In this document: piece after piece, positions 48,214-58,507 of the stretch
Numbering within the stretch: the stretch's first letter is position 1
Layout: each line of letters begins with the position of its first letter
Origin: SHAN690 sp023262195
GTDB lineage: Bacteria; Bacteroidota; Bacteroidia; Flavobacteriales_G; Salibacteraceae
Direction of reading: 5' to 3'
Assembly (NCBI GenBank): GCA_038142005.1
Contig: JAYQJE010000007.1
Location: forward strand, 22,129-86,128
DNA length: 64,000 bases
The notes under the pieces: model-generated
What the model was told of the DNA's origin: nothing
The model's database searches: none
What the model saw: the letters and a program-made list of their open reading frames with translations, nothing else
Program-made: the position numbers and the translations under genes

Positions 48214-49971
48214 CTACTCCTTTTTCACTGCGCCACCCCTGAGTTTACCACCTTTTGGTTTTGCCGTTGGTTCACCTGATTCTTTTGACTTTTTTTCAGG
48301 TTGTAGTGGCGGGGTAGGGTCTGAAATTGGTAGAGTTGTATCGTTATCCGTTTCTAAGGTTGAATCACCATTGTCGATGGTGTCTTTTGTCACCATAGGC
48401 GCGGTAGTGTCTTCCGTCTGTTGATAGGGTGCTTTTGCGTGGTTTAATCTTGGGTGGTGGCTTTGTGCTCGGATCGCTTGTATTTAGTATTAAATCAGCT
48501 ACAGAGTATGGGCGCTCATTTACACGCCAATTGAAACCATCAAGCATCAATCCGTCTGCAGGCATCTCATCCGTAGGGGTAAGCGTAGCGGTGGGCCGAT
48601 CGTAAAAACTGATCTTCTTGATTTGGCTCGAATCAATTTTGATGGTCATATTGGTGCACTTGGTTTCGTTCACCCCAATCAATGTTTGATCTTCTTCTCT
48701 TGGATAATAAATCGTTTGTCCATTGCCGTAAACTTGTACTTTGTTGAGTTCAGAGTCTTTAAAGACTCCAACCATACGGATCCCCTTTATTTGGTTGTAA
48801 AAAATGCTGTCTTCATGAGCGATAATGAATGCGTTTTGATTCATATACATTTTGTCTACCGTGCCTTTGTTCATGGTCATGTATAAACTGTCTGAGGTAA
48901 TTTGATTCTCCTCAGACCATAAAATAGGATCGTCATACATGTGAATAATACTATCCTCAATGAGATATATAAGCGAATCACATTTACCCTGCATATCGGT
49001 TTTGTAAAAACGCGTATTGTGATAGGTGTTTACCACCCTGTGATGGTTAGAGTCAAGGTAGGAGTGAAGCGTATCGGCCACTAGAAAAAAGTGTCGCCAT
49101 CCATATCTTGCTTCATAATCATATTCTCCCATACGTACGATACACTATCGGCTTCGTAGTAGATGGCATAGTCTCCGTTCACTTCAAACTGCTGGCTGGT
49201 ATCAATGAGAGAAATATTGCATTTGCTAATTCCGATTTGCTTTTTTTGATCGTAGTCAATGGTATCGCCGCGAAGTATTTGTCCAGAGCTCAATATTTCT
49301 GCATTTCGAATAAAGTTTGCGCGATCGGCAAGCTGGTCAAACCAGCCGTATTCACAATAAATATCTCGATCTTCAAACTCGATGTCGGTAGGACCATAAA
49401 ACCAAGTTTTTTCTAAATCTGATGAGTAGTGCATGGTGTCTGTGTAGATCACATAATCGGGGTGTGTCATGACCACATCAGACCTGTACACAAACAGCTT
49501 TCGATCGCTGTAGTATTTCCCACTTTTGCTTGTAAGGTGAATTTTCTCATGTTTACTATCGATTTCACCACCACCGAAATAAGTGCCTACATTCTTTGCT
49601 CTGTCGTAGTTCAGGAAATCGGTCTTAAGAATGGAGCTACCATTATCGATGACTACATTGCTTCTGAACTTGGCAATTTTAGTGTTGCCATCATACCTTA
49701 AGGAGTCTCCAATGAGCGTGAGTGAATCGTTTTCTACAATTTTTACGTTGCCTTCCGCTTTCAGACTATTGTCGTCAAAAAGCAAAGCACTATCGCAGAA
49801 CATAAGTGCATCTTGATGTTTGAGACGCACATTGCCCTTGAGTTTATTTGCTCCCTCAGGCGTGTACTTATCAATGGTAAACTTGTCTGCATGAAGAAGC
49901 TCAATCTCGGTTGTCTTTTGAGCCAATCCAATGAATGGAAATAGTATGAAGAGTATGGCAAACCGAGCCAT
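48214..49971 (-). CDS. OstA-like (LptA/LptD N-domain) lipopolysaccharide transport protein, two frame breaks
   Basis: A signal peptide (ILFILFPFIGLAQ) leads into beta-jellyroll repeats typical of OstA/LptA: LLHADKFTIDKYTPEGANKL, GNVRLKHQDALMFCDSALLF, LKAEGNVKIVENDSLTLIGD, and later GVFKDSELNKVQVYGNGQTI. Two breaks split it. Adding a base to the A6 run at 49085-49090 gives DGDTFFLVADTLHSYL, and removing one from the T4 run at 48433-48436 gives KPRKAPYQQTEDTTAPMV. The C-terminus is an unusual Pro/Lys-rich tail (PTPPLQPEKKSKES, KPKGGKLRGGAVKK). It should carry LPS across the periplasm. It lies 7 bases after purA. Confidence 0.87.
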
Positions 49972-49978
49972 AGGCTGT

Positions 49979-51258
49979 TTAAGCGGGTTGAAGGTTTGAC
50001 TCCCTTATCAATGTTTGGGTGCGATCCGGACCCAAGGAAACGATGGATATCGGACAGCTGCTGGCTTCTTCCACAAACTTGATGTACGCTTCGAGTTCTT
50101 TAGGCAAAGCGGCATCTGCTGACAACTCACTTTGCCAACCTTGATGTTGCTCATAAACTGGTGATATCGCAGCCGATTGATCATAAGGCACATGTTTCGA
50201 TACCTTTCCATCTACGTCATATGCAGTGCATACACCAATATTCTGAAACTCATTGAGCACATCTGCTTTAGTCATGATGAGCTTTGTAACTCCATTCAGC
50301 ATTACTGCATAGTGCAGAGCCACCATATCTAGCCAGCCACAGCGTCTTGGCCTGCCAGAGTAGTGGCGCCATATTCATGGCCAATATCTCTCAAGCGTTG
50401 ACCAGTTTCATCATGGAGCTCGGTGGGGAAGGGGCCGCTTCCCACTCTGGTGCAATACGCCTTGAAAATGCCGTAAACTTCACCAATCTTATTCGGTGCT
50501 ATACCTAAACCTGTGCAGGCACCAGCGCATATTGTGTTGGATGAAGTGACAAAGGGATAGGAACCAAACTCAATATCAAGCAAGGAACCCTGAGCGCCTT
50601 CCGCGAGAATGCGTTTACCGGCATTCAAAGCTTCGTTAATGTAATACTCACTATCAGTAAATGGGATGGATTGCATGAATCTAGCGGCCTCCATCCATTC
50701 GGTTTCCATTTCAGCCAATGCGCTATAATCAAAATCCATGCGATCAAGCATCTGAGTGTGCTTATCACGCAGCGCTTGATAGCGCGATTCAAAGTCCTTA
50801 GCTTCTATGTCACCTACTCGGAGTCCGTTTCTGCCAGTTTTATCCATGTAGGTTGGTCCAATACCTTTAAGCGTGGATCCTATCTTGTCCTTGCCCTTTG
50901 CAAGCTCTGATGCCGCATCTAAAAGTCGGTGCGTGGGAAGAATTAAGTGTGCTTTTCTTGAGATTAGGAGTCGCTTTTGGTATGGCACATTTTGCTTGGC
51001 GAGATTATCAATTTCCTTTTTAAAAATGACTGGATCAATCACTACACCATTGCCGATTAAGTTCATCTTACCGTTATGAAAAATGCCTGATGGTATAGTG
51101 TGCAATACATGCTTTTGTCCATCAAACTCTAAGGTGTGCCCAGCATTTGGACCACCTTGAAAACGGGCTATGATATCGTATTTTGGCGTGAGTACATCTA
51201 CGATTTTACCCTTTCCTTCATCACCCCATTGCATCCCAAGCAATACGTCTACTTGCAT
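49979..51258 (-). CDS. purA: Adenylosuccinate synthetase, one frame break
   Basis: PurA joins IMP and aspartate with GTP in AMP synthesis. Conserved blocks are LLGMQWGDEGKGKIVDVL, FQGGPNAGHTLEFDGQ, STLKGIGPTYMDKTGR and LAEGAQGSLLDIEFGSYPFV. The C-terminal part (CGWLDMVALHYAVMLNGVTK, ISIVSLGPDRTQTLI) is out of frame after GHEYGATT. Removing the CT duplication near 50355-50364, or adding one base, restores GATTGRPRRCGWLDMVAL. The gene is essential for most free-living cells. It lies between OstA-like (7 bases) and fur (11 bases). Confidence 0.97.
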
Positions 51259-51269
51259 AAATGTGTTGT

Positions 51270-51725
51270 TTAATTGGTGGCTTCTTCGCCAGTGTTTTTA
51301 ACGGCATAAAAATTAAGTGAATGATGCAAAATTTTTATTCCTAATGATTGTTCGAGCGAATTTTTAATCAGCTGTAATCTAGGATCACAGAATTCTAAAA
51401 CTTCTCCCGATTCCGTCATGATGATATGATCGTGTTGTCGATTCGCAAAACTTGGCTCAAATTGGGCCTGATTCTTTCCAAACTGGTGCTTTCTAATCAA
51501 GTTGCAAGAAAGCAATAAGTCGATCGTATTGTAAAGTGTAGCGCGGCTTACACGATACTTCTTCTTTTTCATTTGCTCATAAAGCTCTTCCACGTCAAAG
51601 TGACCTGTAGAGTGATAGATCTCTTCTAAGATAGCAAACCGCTCGGGCGTCTTTCTGTGACCGTGTTCTTCGATGTACGCGCGAAAGATGTTCTTTACCT
51701 GAACTATGGTATCGTTTGGCTTCAT
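51270..51725 (-). CDS. Fur family metal-responsive transcriptional regulator
   Basis: The 151-residue protein has the winged-helix DNA-binding half (RKTPERFAILEEIYHSTGHF, YRVSRATLYNTIDLLLSCN) and a metal-binding half with ANRQHDHIIMTESGEVLEFC. The HDH ligands and following Glu are present. The CxxCG structural zinc motif found in many Fur proteins is replaced by MTESG, so the structural zinc may be absent. It probably regulates iron or zinc genes. It lies between spoT-like and purA genes on the minus strand. Confidence 0.9.
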   Translation of the reverse strand: MKPNDTIVQVKNIFRAYIEEHGHRKTPERFAILEEIYHSTGHFDVEELYEQMKKKKYRVSRATLYNTIDLLLSCNLIRKHQFGKNQAQFEPSFANRQHDHIIMTESGEVLEFCDPRLQLIKNSLEQSLGIKILHHSLNFYAVKNTGEEATN

Positions 51726-51743
51726 TAAGAGGCGACAAAGGTA

Positions 51744-53972
51744 TCAATTAGGTTCGCTCAGCGTAGTCTCTTCGCGTTGTCCTTTTATTCGACTTACGGT
51801 GCTAACACCACTTATATTTCTCAGTTTCCGCATGAGCTCGGTTAGGTGGTAAGTATCGTTTACAAAAACCTTAATTGTACCGGTGAATATTCCATCATCC
51901 GATTCGAAGGAAATGCTGCGCATGTTGACGTGGTATTCGTCTGAAATGACCTTGGTGACCTCGTTAACAAGACCAACCTGATCAATACCACTAATTCTAA
52001 TTCCTGCTAAAAAGGCTATGCTCTCTTGGTTTGTCCATTTCGCCTTTACAATTCGATAAGCGTATTTAGACATTAACTGTATGGCGTTCGGACAGCTTTC
52101 ACGGTGTATTTTAATTCCGTTTGTGGCGGTTAAAAACCCGAAAACATGGTCACCAGGAATGGGATTGCAGCAAGTGGCCAACTTATAGTCAAATTGTTCT
52201 TGAGAATCACCGATGAGCAGATTGGCATTTTTAGCTTCTGCAGGGGTAATGAGCTCAGAAGTTTTGGGATTCCTTCTTTTGGCCCTTCTGTATTTGAGCT
52301 GTCCCGCATCTTTTTTAAGATTACTAATTCGGCTCAAATCTATCTGCTCGGTAGCAATTTTGTAGTATAATTCCTGGCTTGATGGCAAACGAAAAAAAGA
52401 TACAATGCGTTGAATGTTTTCATCGTTTGCATTGATTTTGAAGGATTTAAGTTTCCGATCTAATATTTCTTTTCCATCGATTGCGATTCTCCTTTTCTCT
52501 TCTTTTAAGAGACTTTTTATGTTGGATTTAGCCTTTGCAGTAACTACAAATCGGAGCCAATCTTCATTTGGTTTTTGACTGGCAGAAGTCAGTATTTCTA
52601 CTTGATCTCCACTCTTGAGCTGATAGCTCAGCGGTACGAGCCTATGGTTGACCTTAGCACCAATGCATCGTGCGCCAACCATGGTGTGTATTTCAAAGGC
52701 AAAATCGAGCGCAGTGGCGGTTTGAGGTAGGTTTTTAAGCTCGCCTTTTGGGGTAAAGACGAATATTTCATCGCTAAACAGGTTTAATTTAAAATCGTCA
52801 ATGAAGTCGATGGCATTGGGGTCGGGGTTTTGAAGCGTTTCTCTAATTCTTCCTATCCATTCGTCCAAGGCATTTTCACTAGCCGACTCCTTGTATTTCC
52901 AGTGAGCTGCGTATCCGAGTTCGGCAATTTCGTCCATGTGCTTAGTACGAATTTGTACCTCAACCCACTTTCCCGTAGGGCTCATAACTGTGGTGTGCAG
53001 TGACTCGTATCCGTTACTCTTGGGCGTACTAATCCAATCCCTAAGTCGATCAGGATTAGGTTGGTAGTTGTCAGTAACGATGCTGTAAACACGCCAGCAT
53101 TCGCTTTTTTCAGTTTCTATTGGGGTATCGATGATTATCCGAATTGCAAATAGATCAAAAACCTCCTCGAATGGAATGTTTTTGTTAAGCATCTTATTGT
53201 AGATCGAGTAAATCGACTTTGTACGTGTCTTTACCTCATACTTGATATTTGATGTATCAAGACCACGTTTTATGGGGATTGTAAATTGGTTGATAAACCT
53301 CGTTCGCACTGCTTTGCTCTTCACCAAGGATTTTTCTATTTTCTCATAGACACTCGGCTCTTTATACTTTAAGCATAGGTCTTCAAACTCTGATTTGATG
53401 TTATATAAGCCTAAGCGATGGGAGAGAGGAGCGTAGAGGTAAAGCGTTTCCGAAGCAATTTTTTGTTGCTTGTCATGACGCATCGACTCAAGGGTACGCA
53501 TGTTGTGCAGGCGGTCTGATAGCTTGATTAAAATCACGCGGATGTCATCGGAAAGCGTCAAAAGCATTTTCCGAAAGTTCTCGGCCTGCATGGATACGTT
53601 TTCTCCAAAATGTGCACCCCGAAGTTTGGTGAGCCCATCTATAATTTTTGCAACGCGAAGCCCAAATAAACTTTCAATATCATCTAAGTTGATTTCCGTA
53701 TCCTCAACCACATCATGCAGCAGCGCGCAAACGATTGAGGTGGTGCCCAATCCAATTTCTTCGGATACGATTCGGGCAACAGCCAATGGATGAAAAATAT
53801 AAGCTTCTCCCGATTTTCTGCGCATCGGGGCGTGCGCTTCTGATGCCAAATCGAAAGCCTTTCTGATCATCAAACGATCTGCATCGTCTAATTCTCGCTT
53901 GGCGTTCTTCAATAACGCCCGGTATTCCCTAAGAATTCTCTTTTTTTCTGCTAATAGATTCTCTTCACTCAT
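51744..53972 (-). CDS. Bifunctional (p)ppGpp synthetase/hydrolase (Rel/SpoT)
   Basis: The 742-residue protein has an HD hydrolase domain (EAYIFHPLAVARIV, CALLHDVVEDTEI with HDxxED) and a synthetase domain (RTKSIYSIYNKM, DLFAIRIII, DWISTPKSNGYESLHT). A TGS domain (FVFTPKGELKNLPQTATALD, FAFEIHTMVGARCIGAKVN), a CC domain with GDHVFG, and a C-terminal ACT domain (IRISGIDQVGLVNEVTKVI) follow. The hydrolase motif looks intact, so it should be bifunctional. It controls the stringent response. Overlap-free operon order is spoT, fur, purA. Confidence 0.95.
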   Translation of the reverse strand: MSEENLLAEKKRILREYRALLKNAKRELDDADRLMIRKAFDLASEAHAPMRRKSGEAYIFHPLAVARIVSEEIGLGTTSIVCALLHDVVEDTEINLDDIESLFGLRVAKIIDGLTKLRGAHFGENVSMQAENFRKMLLTLSDDIRVILIKLSDRLHNMRTLESMRHDKQQKIASETLYLYAPLSHRLGLYNIKSEFEDLCLKYKEPSVYEKIEKSLVKSKAVRTRFINQFTIPIKRGLDTSNIKYEVKTRTKSIYSIYNKMLNKNIPFEEVFDLFAIRIIIDTPIETEKSECWRVYSIVTDNYQPNPDRLRDWISTPKSNGYESLHTTVMSPTGKWVEVQIRTKHMDEIAELGYAAHWKYKESASENALDEWIGRIRETLQNPDPNAIDFIDDFKLNLFSDEIFVFTPKGELKNLPQTATALDFAFEIHTMVGARCIGAKVNHRLVPLSYQLKSGDQVEILTSASQKPNEDWLRFVVTAKAKSNIKSLLKEEKRRIAIDGKEILDRKLKSFKINANDENIQRIVSFFRLPSSQELYYKIATEQIDLSRISNLKKDAGQLKYRRAKRRNPKTSELITPAEAKNANLLIGDSQEQFDYKLATCCNPIPGDHVFGFLTATNGIKIHRESCPNAIQLMSKYAYRIVKAKWTNQESIAFLAGIRISGIDQVGLVNEVTKVISDEYHVNMRSISFESDDGIFTGTIKVFVNDTYHLTELMRKLRNISGVSTVSRIKGQREETTLSEPN

Positions 53973-54031
53973 GCACGTACTAAATTACGATGTGCAGCTT
54001 GAAGTTGGTTCACTGTTGTGGATAACAATTT

Positions 54032-55299
54032 CTATAAAGCCGGAAGCAGTTTGCTCCTGACCTCACCAAATCCTATGCGTATTCCATTTTTCTCAGCAAA
54101 AGCCCGCATAATCACCGTGTCGTTATCTTGGATGAATTTGCGCTCTGACCCATCATTCATTTTAATTGGCTTGGTACCTCTCCATGATAATTCGAGCATC
54201 GATCCGTAGCTCGATGGCTCAGGACCGCTGATTGTACCGGAGGCCATCATATCGCCTGCTTTTATTGGACAACCATTTATAGTATGGTGAGCCAATTGCT
54301 GGGCATAATTCCAATACATATATCTGTAGTTGGAACGTGAAACTACTGTCTCAGCTGATCCTTCTGGTTCAATGGCCACTTCAAGATTAATGTCAATATT
54401 CCTATCACCATCATAGTCAAGGTATGGAAAGACCTTGGGCTCTTGTTTAGCACCAGCTACTTTAAATTCACTAAGCGCATCCATGGTAACGATCCAAGGA
54501 GATATGGAGGAAGCGAAATTTTTCGCTAAAAATGGGCCTAACGGTACATACTCCCATGTTTGAATATCTCTTGCACTCCAGTCATTGAAAATGACCATTC
54601 CAAAGATGTAGTCTTCTGCCTCTGCTGTGCTAATGCTTTGGCCCATTGGTTTTCCATCAAAGGTTACAAATGCCATTTCCAGTTCGAAATCGAGTAGTTT
54701 GCAGGGTCCAAAAACTGGCTGATCTGCATCTTTTGGCTTTTGTTGCCCTTTTGGTCGATGAATGGGGTTCCACTTATAACGATGGAAGACGATCGACCGT
54801 GGTATCCAACAGGTATGTGTTTCCAGTTTGGAAGTAGCGCATTGTTTGGGTCTCGAAACATGGAGCCAACATTGCGCGCGTGATCTTCAGAAGAGTAGAA
54901 GTCAGTGTAATCGCCAACACTCACTGGCAAGTGCATGGTTACTGCCGATTGGTCAATTAAAATATCAGATATGTTTGGTAAGGAACGCAGCTCTGAGTTT
55001 GATGACTCTAATAACTCTGCAATTCGAATTCGCAGTTTGCTTGTGGCTTGCTTGCCCAGCTTCATGAACGGATTTAAAACTTCACATTCAAAATGCTCTT
55101 TTTTGTAGGCATTCTTATCAATCAAACCCGCATCATATAACGCAGCTAAATCCACCACCTTGTTGCCAATGGCTATACCTGCACGTTTTGATTTCCCGCT
55201 TTGGGAGAAAATTCCAAAGGGTAAGTTATGAATGGTGAAATCTGAATTTGTTGGGACTTCAACCCACGTTTTTGTATCCGGTCCTATGGTGTTGCTCAT
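54032..55299 (-). CDS. fahA: Fumarylacetoacetase, one frame break
   Basis: The enzyme cleaves fumarylacetoacetate at the end of tyrosine catabolism. The N-terminal part (LPFGIFSQSGKSKRAGIAIG, VGDYTDFYSSEDHARNVG, VGYHGRSSSIVISGTP) and the C-terminal part (FGMVIFNDWSARDIQTWEY, LGPFLAKNFASSISPWIV, MMASGTISGPEPSSYGSML) carry the family motifs and metal ligands. Adding one base to the G4 run at 54764-54767 gives SGTPIHRPKGQQKPKDADQP and joins them. The gene is next to glyA by 1 base on the same strand; a shared operon is likely. Confidence 0.95.
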
Positions 55300-55300
55300 A

Positions 55301-56575
55301 TTAATATGAAAATAGAGGTAAGTCTTTCATTTCTTGATTGATCTCTGCCTTTGTTTTAGCTATCACCGCTTCATCTCCTTTGCTGGTGATTACTCGATCG
55401 ATGAGGTCTACGATCCAAGCCATTTTATCTGCACGCAATCCTCGTGTGGTAATTGCGGCTGTGCCAACTCGAATTCCTGAGGTAACAAATGGCGATTTAT
55501 CATCAAACGGCACCATGTTTTTATTCACGGTGATATCAGCAGCTACCAAAGCAGCCTCGGCTTGCTTTCCACTGATGTCTTTATTCCGAAGATCGATAAG
55601 CATTAAATGGTTGTCTGTACCGCCACTGATTACTTGGTAATCACGCTTAACAAGTTCTGCAGCCATGGCTTGAGCGTTATCAATGACGTTTACGCAATAC
55701 TGCATGTATTCATCGGTGAGTGCTTCACCAAAGGCCACTGCCTTGGCTGCAATCACGTGTTCAAGAGGGCCGCCTTGCGTGCCGGGGAAAACTCCGCTGT
55801 CTAAAATTGCACTCATCATGCGAATGTTCCCTTTAGGAGTCTTTAGTCCCCAAGGGTTTTCAAAGTCTTCTCCCATCATGATCATTCCACCTCTTGGCCC
55901 TCGCAGTGTCTTGTGGGTAGTAGTGGTTACGATGTGGCAATGCTGCACAGGGTCATTGAGTATGCCTTTGGCAATAAGGCCGGATGGGTGTGAAATGTCG
56001 GCCAGCAAGAGCGCGCCTACTTCATCTGCAACCTCTCGGAGGAATTCATAATTCCAGTCGCGGCTGTATGCGGATGCTCCACAGATGAGAAGCTTTGGTT
56101 TTACTTCTTTGGCCTTTGTTCGAACTTTATCCCAGTCAATAGTGCCTGTCTCTTCTTCAACTCCGTAGAACTCACTTTTATAGAGCTTACCGCTAAAATT
56201 CACTGGACTTCCGTGTGTTAAGTGTCCACCGTGGCTTAAATCAAAACCCAGTATGGTATCTCCTGCATTTAAACAAGCGAGCATTACTGCGGCATTTGCT
56301 TGCGCACCGCTGTGTGGCTGCACATTCACCCACTCAGCGTTGAATAAATCTTTTGCTCGGTCAATGGCCAATTGTTCTGTAATGTCAACCATTTCACAGC
56401 CTCCGTAGTATCGTTTTCCTGGATAACCTTCAGCATATTTATTGGTCATTACCGAACCCATGGCTTCCATCACTTGATCGCTCACAAAGTTTTCTGAGGC
56501 GATGAGTTCTATGCCATGAAGCTGGCGTAGTCTTTCCTTTTCAATGATTTCAAATACCTCTGTATCGCGCTTCAT
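55301..56575 (-). CDS. glyA: Serine hydroxymethyltransferase
   Basis: The 424-residue PLP enzyme interconverts serine and glycine with tetrahydrofolate. Motifs seen are GIELIASENFVSDQVMEAMG, NKYAEGYPGKRYYGG, VQPHSGAQANAAVMLA, HGGHLTHGSPVNFSGK and the PLP-lysine site VTTTTHKTLRGPRGGMI. It precedes fahA by 1 base in the direction of transcription. Length and motif spacing are typical. Confidence 0.97.
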   Translation of the reverse strand: MKRDTEVFEIIEKERLRQLHGIELIASENFVSDQVMEAMGSVMTNKYAEGYPGKRYYGGCEMVDITEQLAIDRAKDLFNAEWVNVQPHSGAQANAAVMLACLNAGDTILGFDLSHGGHLTHGSPVNFSGKLYKSEFYGVEEETGTIDWDKVRTKAKEVKPKLLICGASAYSRDWNYEFLREVADEVGALLLADISHPSGLIAKGILNDPVQHCHIVTTTTHKTLRGPRGGMIMMGEDFENPWGLKTPKGNIRMMSAILDSGVFPGTQGGPLEHVIAAKAVAFGEALTDEYMQYCVNVIDNAQAMAAELVKRDYQVISGGTDNHLMLIDLRNKDISGKQAEAALVAADITVNKNMVPFDDKSPFVTSGIRVGTAAITTRGLRADKMAWIVDLIDRVITSKGDEAVIAKTKAEINQEMKDLPLFSY

Positions 56576-56598
56576 AAAGTGTAATTTTATCGGGTGTG

Positions 56599-56606
56599 CA
56601 AATGTA
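56599..56606 (-). promoter_or_regulatory. Possible -7 element of the glyA promoter
   Basis: On the minus strand TACATTTG fits TAnnTTTG and ends 24 bases before the glyA ATG. The upstream TTG is too close (about 13 bases), so the assignment is weak. Confidence 0.35.
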
Positions 56607-56610
56607 GTTA

Positions 56611-57192
56611 ATGCCCTTGCAAAACCATCCTAAATCCAGATTGCCTAAGTGGTTGCCAATTGTAATTATTGGAATGTTTGTGGCGCACTATTTTACGGTA
56701 GCGCTAAACCACTTCAGTAAGGAGCTTCTTCCTAAGAAATACTATTACCTCACTAATCAGTATTTGGTGCCCTGGTTTTATCAAAATTTGACGGCCTTTG
56801 CCCCAGAGCCACCATATCGAAGGCATGTTTTTGTTTACCGCCTTCGATCAAACACAAATTGGTCTGAATGGAAACAACCGGCACGGCCGCATCTTGAGCG
56901 ACAATGGAACAACCGATTCAGCATTTCCGTTAAAATTCACGATCAACTTGAGAATCTAGCCGAACAACTGTATGACTCCGGAGATCGTGATAAGACAAAT
57001 GTGGGCTTGCTACGCTTCGCCAAACACTCATACGTATTGGATGCGGCACGCAGGTATGCTAAAAACTATGATGATGAGGTATTGAATGCCTTAGAAATGC
57101 AAGTGGCGGTGTATATCGCTGAGTATGGTGTAGATAATAATCAGATGGCTATCAGAGACACAGCGTACATATTTGAATCCATGCCGTTATGA
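56611..57192 (+). CDS. Membrane-anchored protein encoded with an HTTM protein
   Basis: The 193-residue protein has one N-terminal membrane helix (LPIVIIGMFVAHYFTVAL) and a soluble part with WFYQNLTAFAPEPPYRRHVF and EYGVDNNQMAIRDTAYIFES. No family is recognised with confidence; a DUF5819-like partner of HTTM proteins is a guess. It overlaps the HTTM gene by 4 bases (ATGA), so the two are almost certainly one unit, perhaps with the soluble domain outside the membrane. It is divergent from glyA. Confidence 0.65.
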   Translation: MPLQNHPKSRLPKWLPIVIIGMFVAHYFTVALNHFSKELLPKKYYYLTNQYLVPWFYQNLTAFAPEPPYRRHVFVYRLRSNTNWSEWKQPARPHLERQWNNRFSISVKIHDQLENLAEQLYDSGDRDKTNVGLLRFAKHSYVLDAARRYAKNYDDEVLNALEMQVAVYIAEYGVDNNQMAIRDTAYIFESMPL

Positions 57193-58051
57193 TCAGGTCT
57201 CTACTACTTGATTGGCAATACCGATTGGATGTGTCTGCGACCAGCAGACTTTTTATCCGATCCATAAATCTAGTCGGATTTGGATTGATCTTGTGGATGC
57301 TTCCGATCTCAAATATGGTTTGGGGTGATGCGCATTTCTCCATTCTTTATCATGACTTTCGAGGCCTCGATTCGATAGCAGTTTTGCTGCGTTCTGATGG
57401 TGTCAGGCAGTTCTATTGGGTCTTCTTAATGTCCTATTTGGGGCTCACGCTATTTGGTTTGTTGGGTTTCAGTAATGCGGTGAGTCGATTTGCAACATGG
57501 TTGATATTCTGATTCTTTATTACGGAAACTATGATGTAAGTAATGGCGGATGGCACATGCTCATTCAATTACACTTTCTGTCTATTTTTCTCTTCAAAAC
57601 CAGATACCATCCAGAATGAAACACTTAAAGCTTTGGCTAACTTCACACACAATGTGGCATTTCGATTTATCTGGATTCAAATTGCGTTTATGTATTTCAC
57701 TTCAGGGGTGCATAAACTCTTTGGAAATTATTGGCTCAATGGTGAGGCGTTGCTGCTTGTATTAAATCGACCAGAGTTTAGTCTTCCCTTTTTATTCGAG
57801 AATCTTGCTGAAAACACGTTTTGGTTGAAACTCGGGACATGGTGTGCCTTGGGATATCAGTTGCTTTTTCCATTTGTGATTTGGATCAAACGTTTGAGGC
57901 CTTGATTTTAGTTATGGGGCTAATCTTTCATTTGTTCATTTTATTATTCATGGGCATCACGGATTTCGCATTGATTTTAATCGCGTCATACACGGTTTTT
58001 ATAGAACCAAAAAACGCGAACCGTCTATTAAAATACCTTAGGCTTGAGTGA
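57189..58051 (+). CDS. HTTM (gamma-carboxylase-like membrane) domain protein, three frame breaks
   Basis: The parts read as one HTTM protein of ~288 residues: SRLFIRSINLVGFGLILWML, DGVRQFYWVFLMSYLGLTLF, IWIQIAFMYFTSGVHKLFGN, EFSLPFLFENLAENTF, LKLGTWCALGYQLLFPFVIW and FHLFILLFMGITDFALI. The repairs are one base added at about 57511 (WLIFWILYYGNYD), one removed from the A4 run at 57596-57599 (LFKPDTIQNE) and one added at 57902-57903 (KRLRPLILVMG). HTTM is related to vitamin K-dependent gamma-carboxylase membrane parts; bacterial members have no known reaction. The gene is coupled to the membrane-anchored partner upstream and convergent with the exosortase cluster. Confidence 0.85.
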
Positions 58052-58507
58052 CGTTCTTAAGTAGAGTGCAGGAATAATGATCATGGCAGGAACAGGCGAT
58101 TGTGCCATGCCCATGAGGTAACGCGCAATCAAATAGCCATCATTGGCATCACTAAAAATGTAATAGAAGGTGAAAATGAAGCCTGATAAGGCAAACAAGG
58201 CTACATATAGAAAGGCGATTTCCTTTATAAACCAATTACCTAAAGCATATCTCGCGAGTAGAATAGTTTCTCCAAAAAACACCAGTGTAAAACCTAAGGT
58301 GAGTATCCATTTCAAGTAGTAGAGTTGCCAATACGTCCAATTTGAAAGGAAATTGAGCACACTCGACATTTGCGAGGGCTCGCTTTGAAACCATAAAAAC
58401 CGCATTTGTTCATTGATATTGACAAATACAAACTCACGGACAAACCCAGTGGTGATTATCAAGATGAGCATTGCAATGCTGATCAATAGCTTAATCATCA
58501 TTATCAT
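58028..58507 (-). CDS. Exosortase-associated membrane protein (XrtX-associated type)
   Basis: Starting at one of the ATGs at 58507, 58501 or 58498, the ~155-residue protein has an N-terminal helix (LLISIAMLILIITTGFVREF), then VFVNINEQMRFLWFQSEPSQ and NWTYWQLYYLKWILTLGFTL, and further helices. I recall the NINxQ...YLKW pattern from proteins coupled to exosortase X in Bacteroidota. As sequenced, it is fused in frame to the exosortase. Adding one base at 58547-58549 ends the exosortase at 58491 and leaves this as a separate, overlapping gene, which I consider more likely. It is convergent with the HTTM gene. Confidence 0.7.
   Translation of the reverse strand: MIMMIKLLISIAMLILIITTGFVREFVFVNINEQMRFLWFQSEPSQMSSVLNFLSNWTYWQLYYLKWILTLGFTLVFFGETILLARYALGNWFIKEIAFLYVALFALSGFIFTFYYIFSDANDGYLIARYLMGMAQSPVPAMIIIPALYLRTSLKPKVF

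Noticed and set aside
57189..58051. HTTM protein as a true vitamin K-dependent gamma-carboxylase
   Set aside because: Only the membrane domain is present, and no carboxylase substrate, propeptide or epoxidase gene is found nearby.
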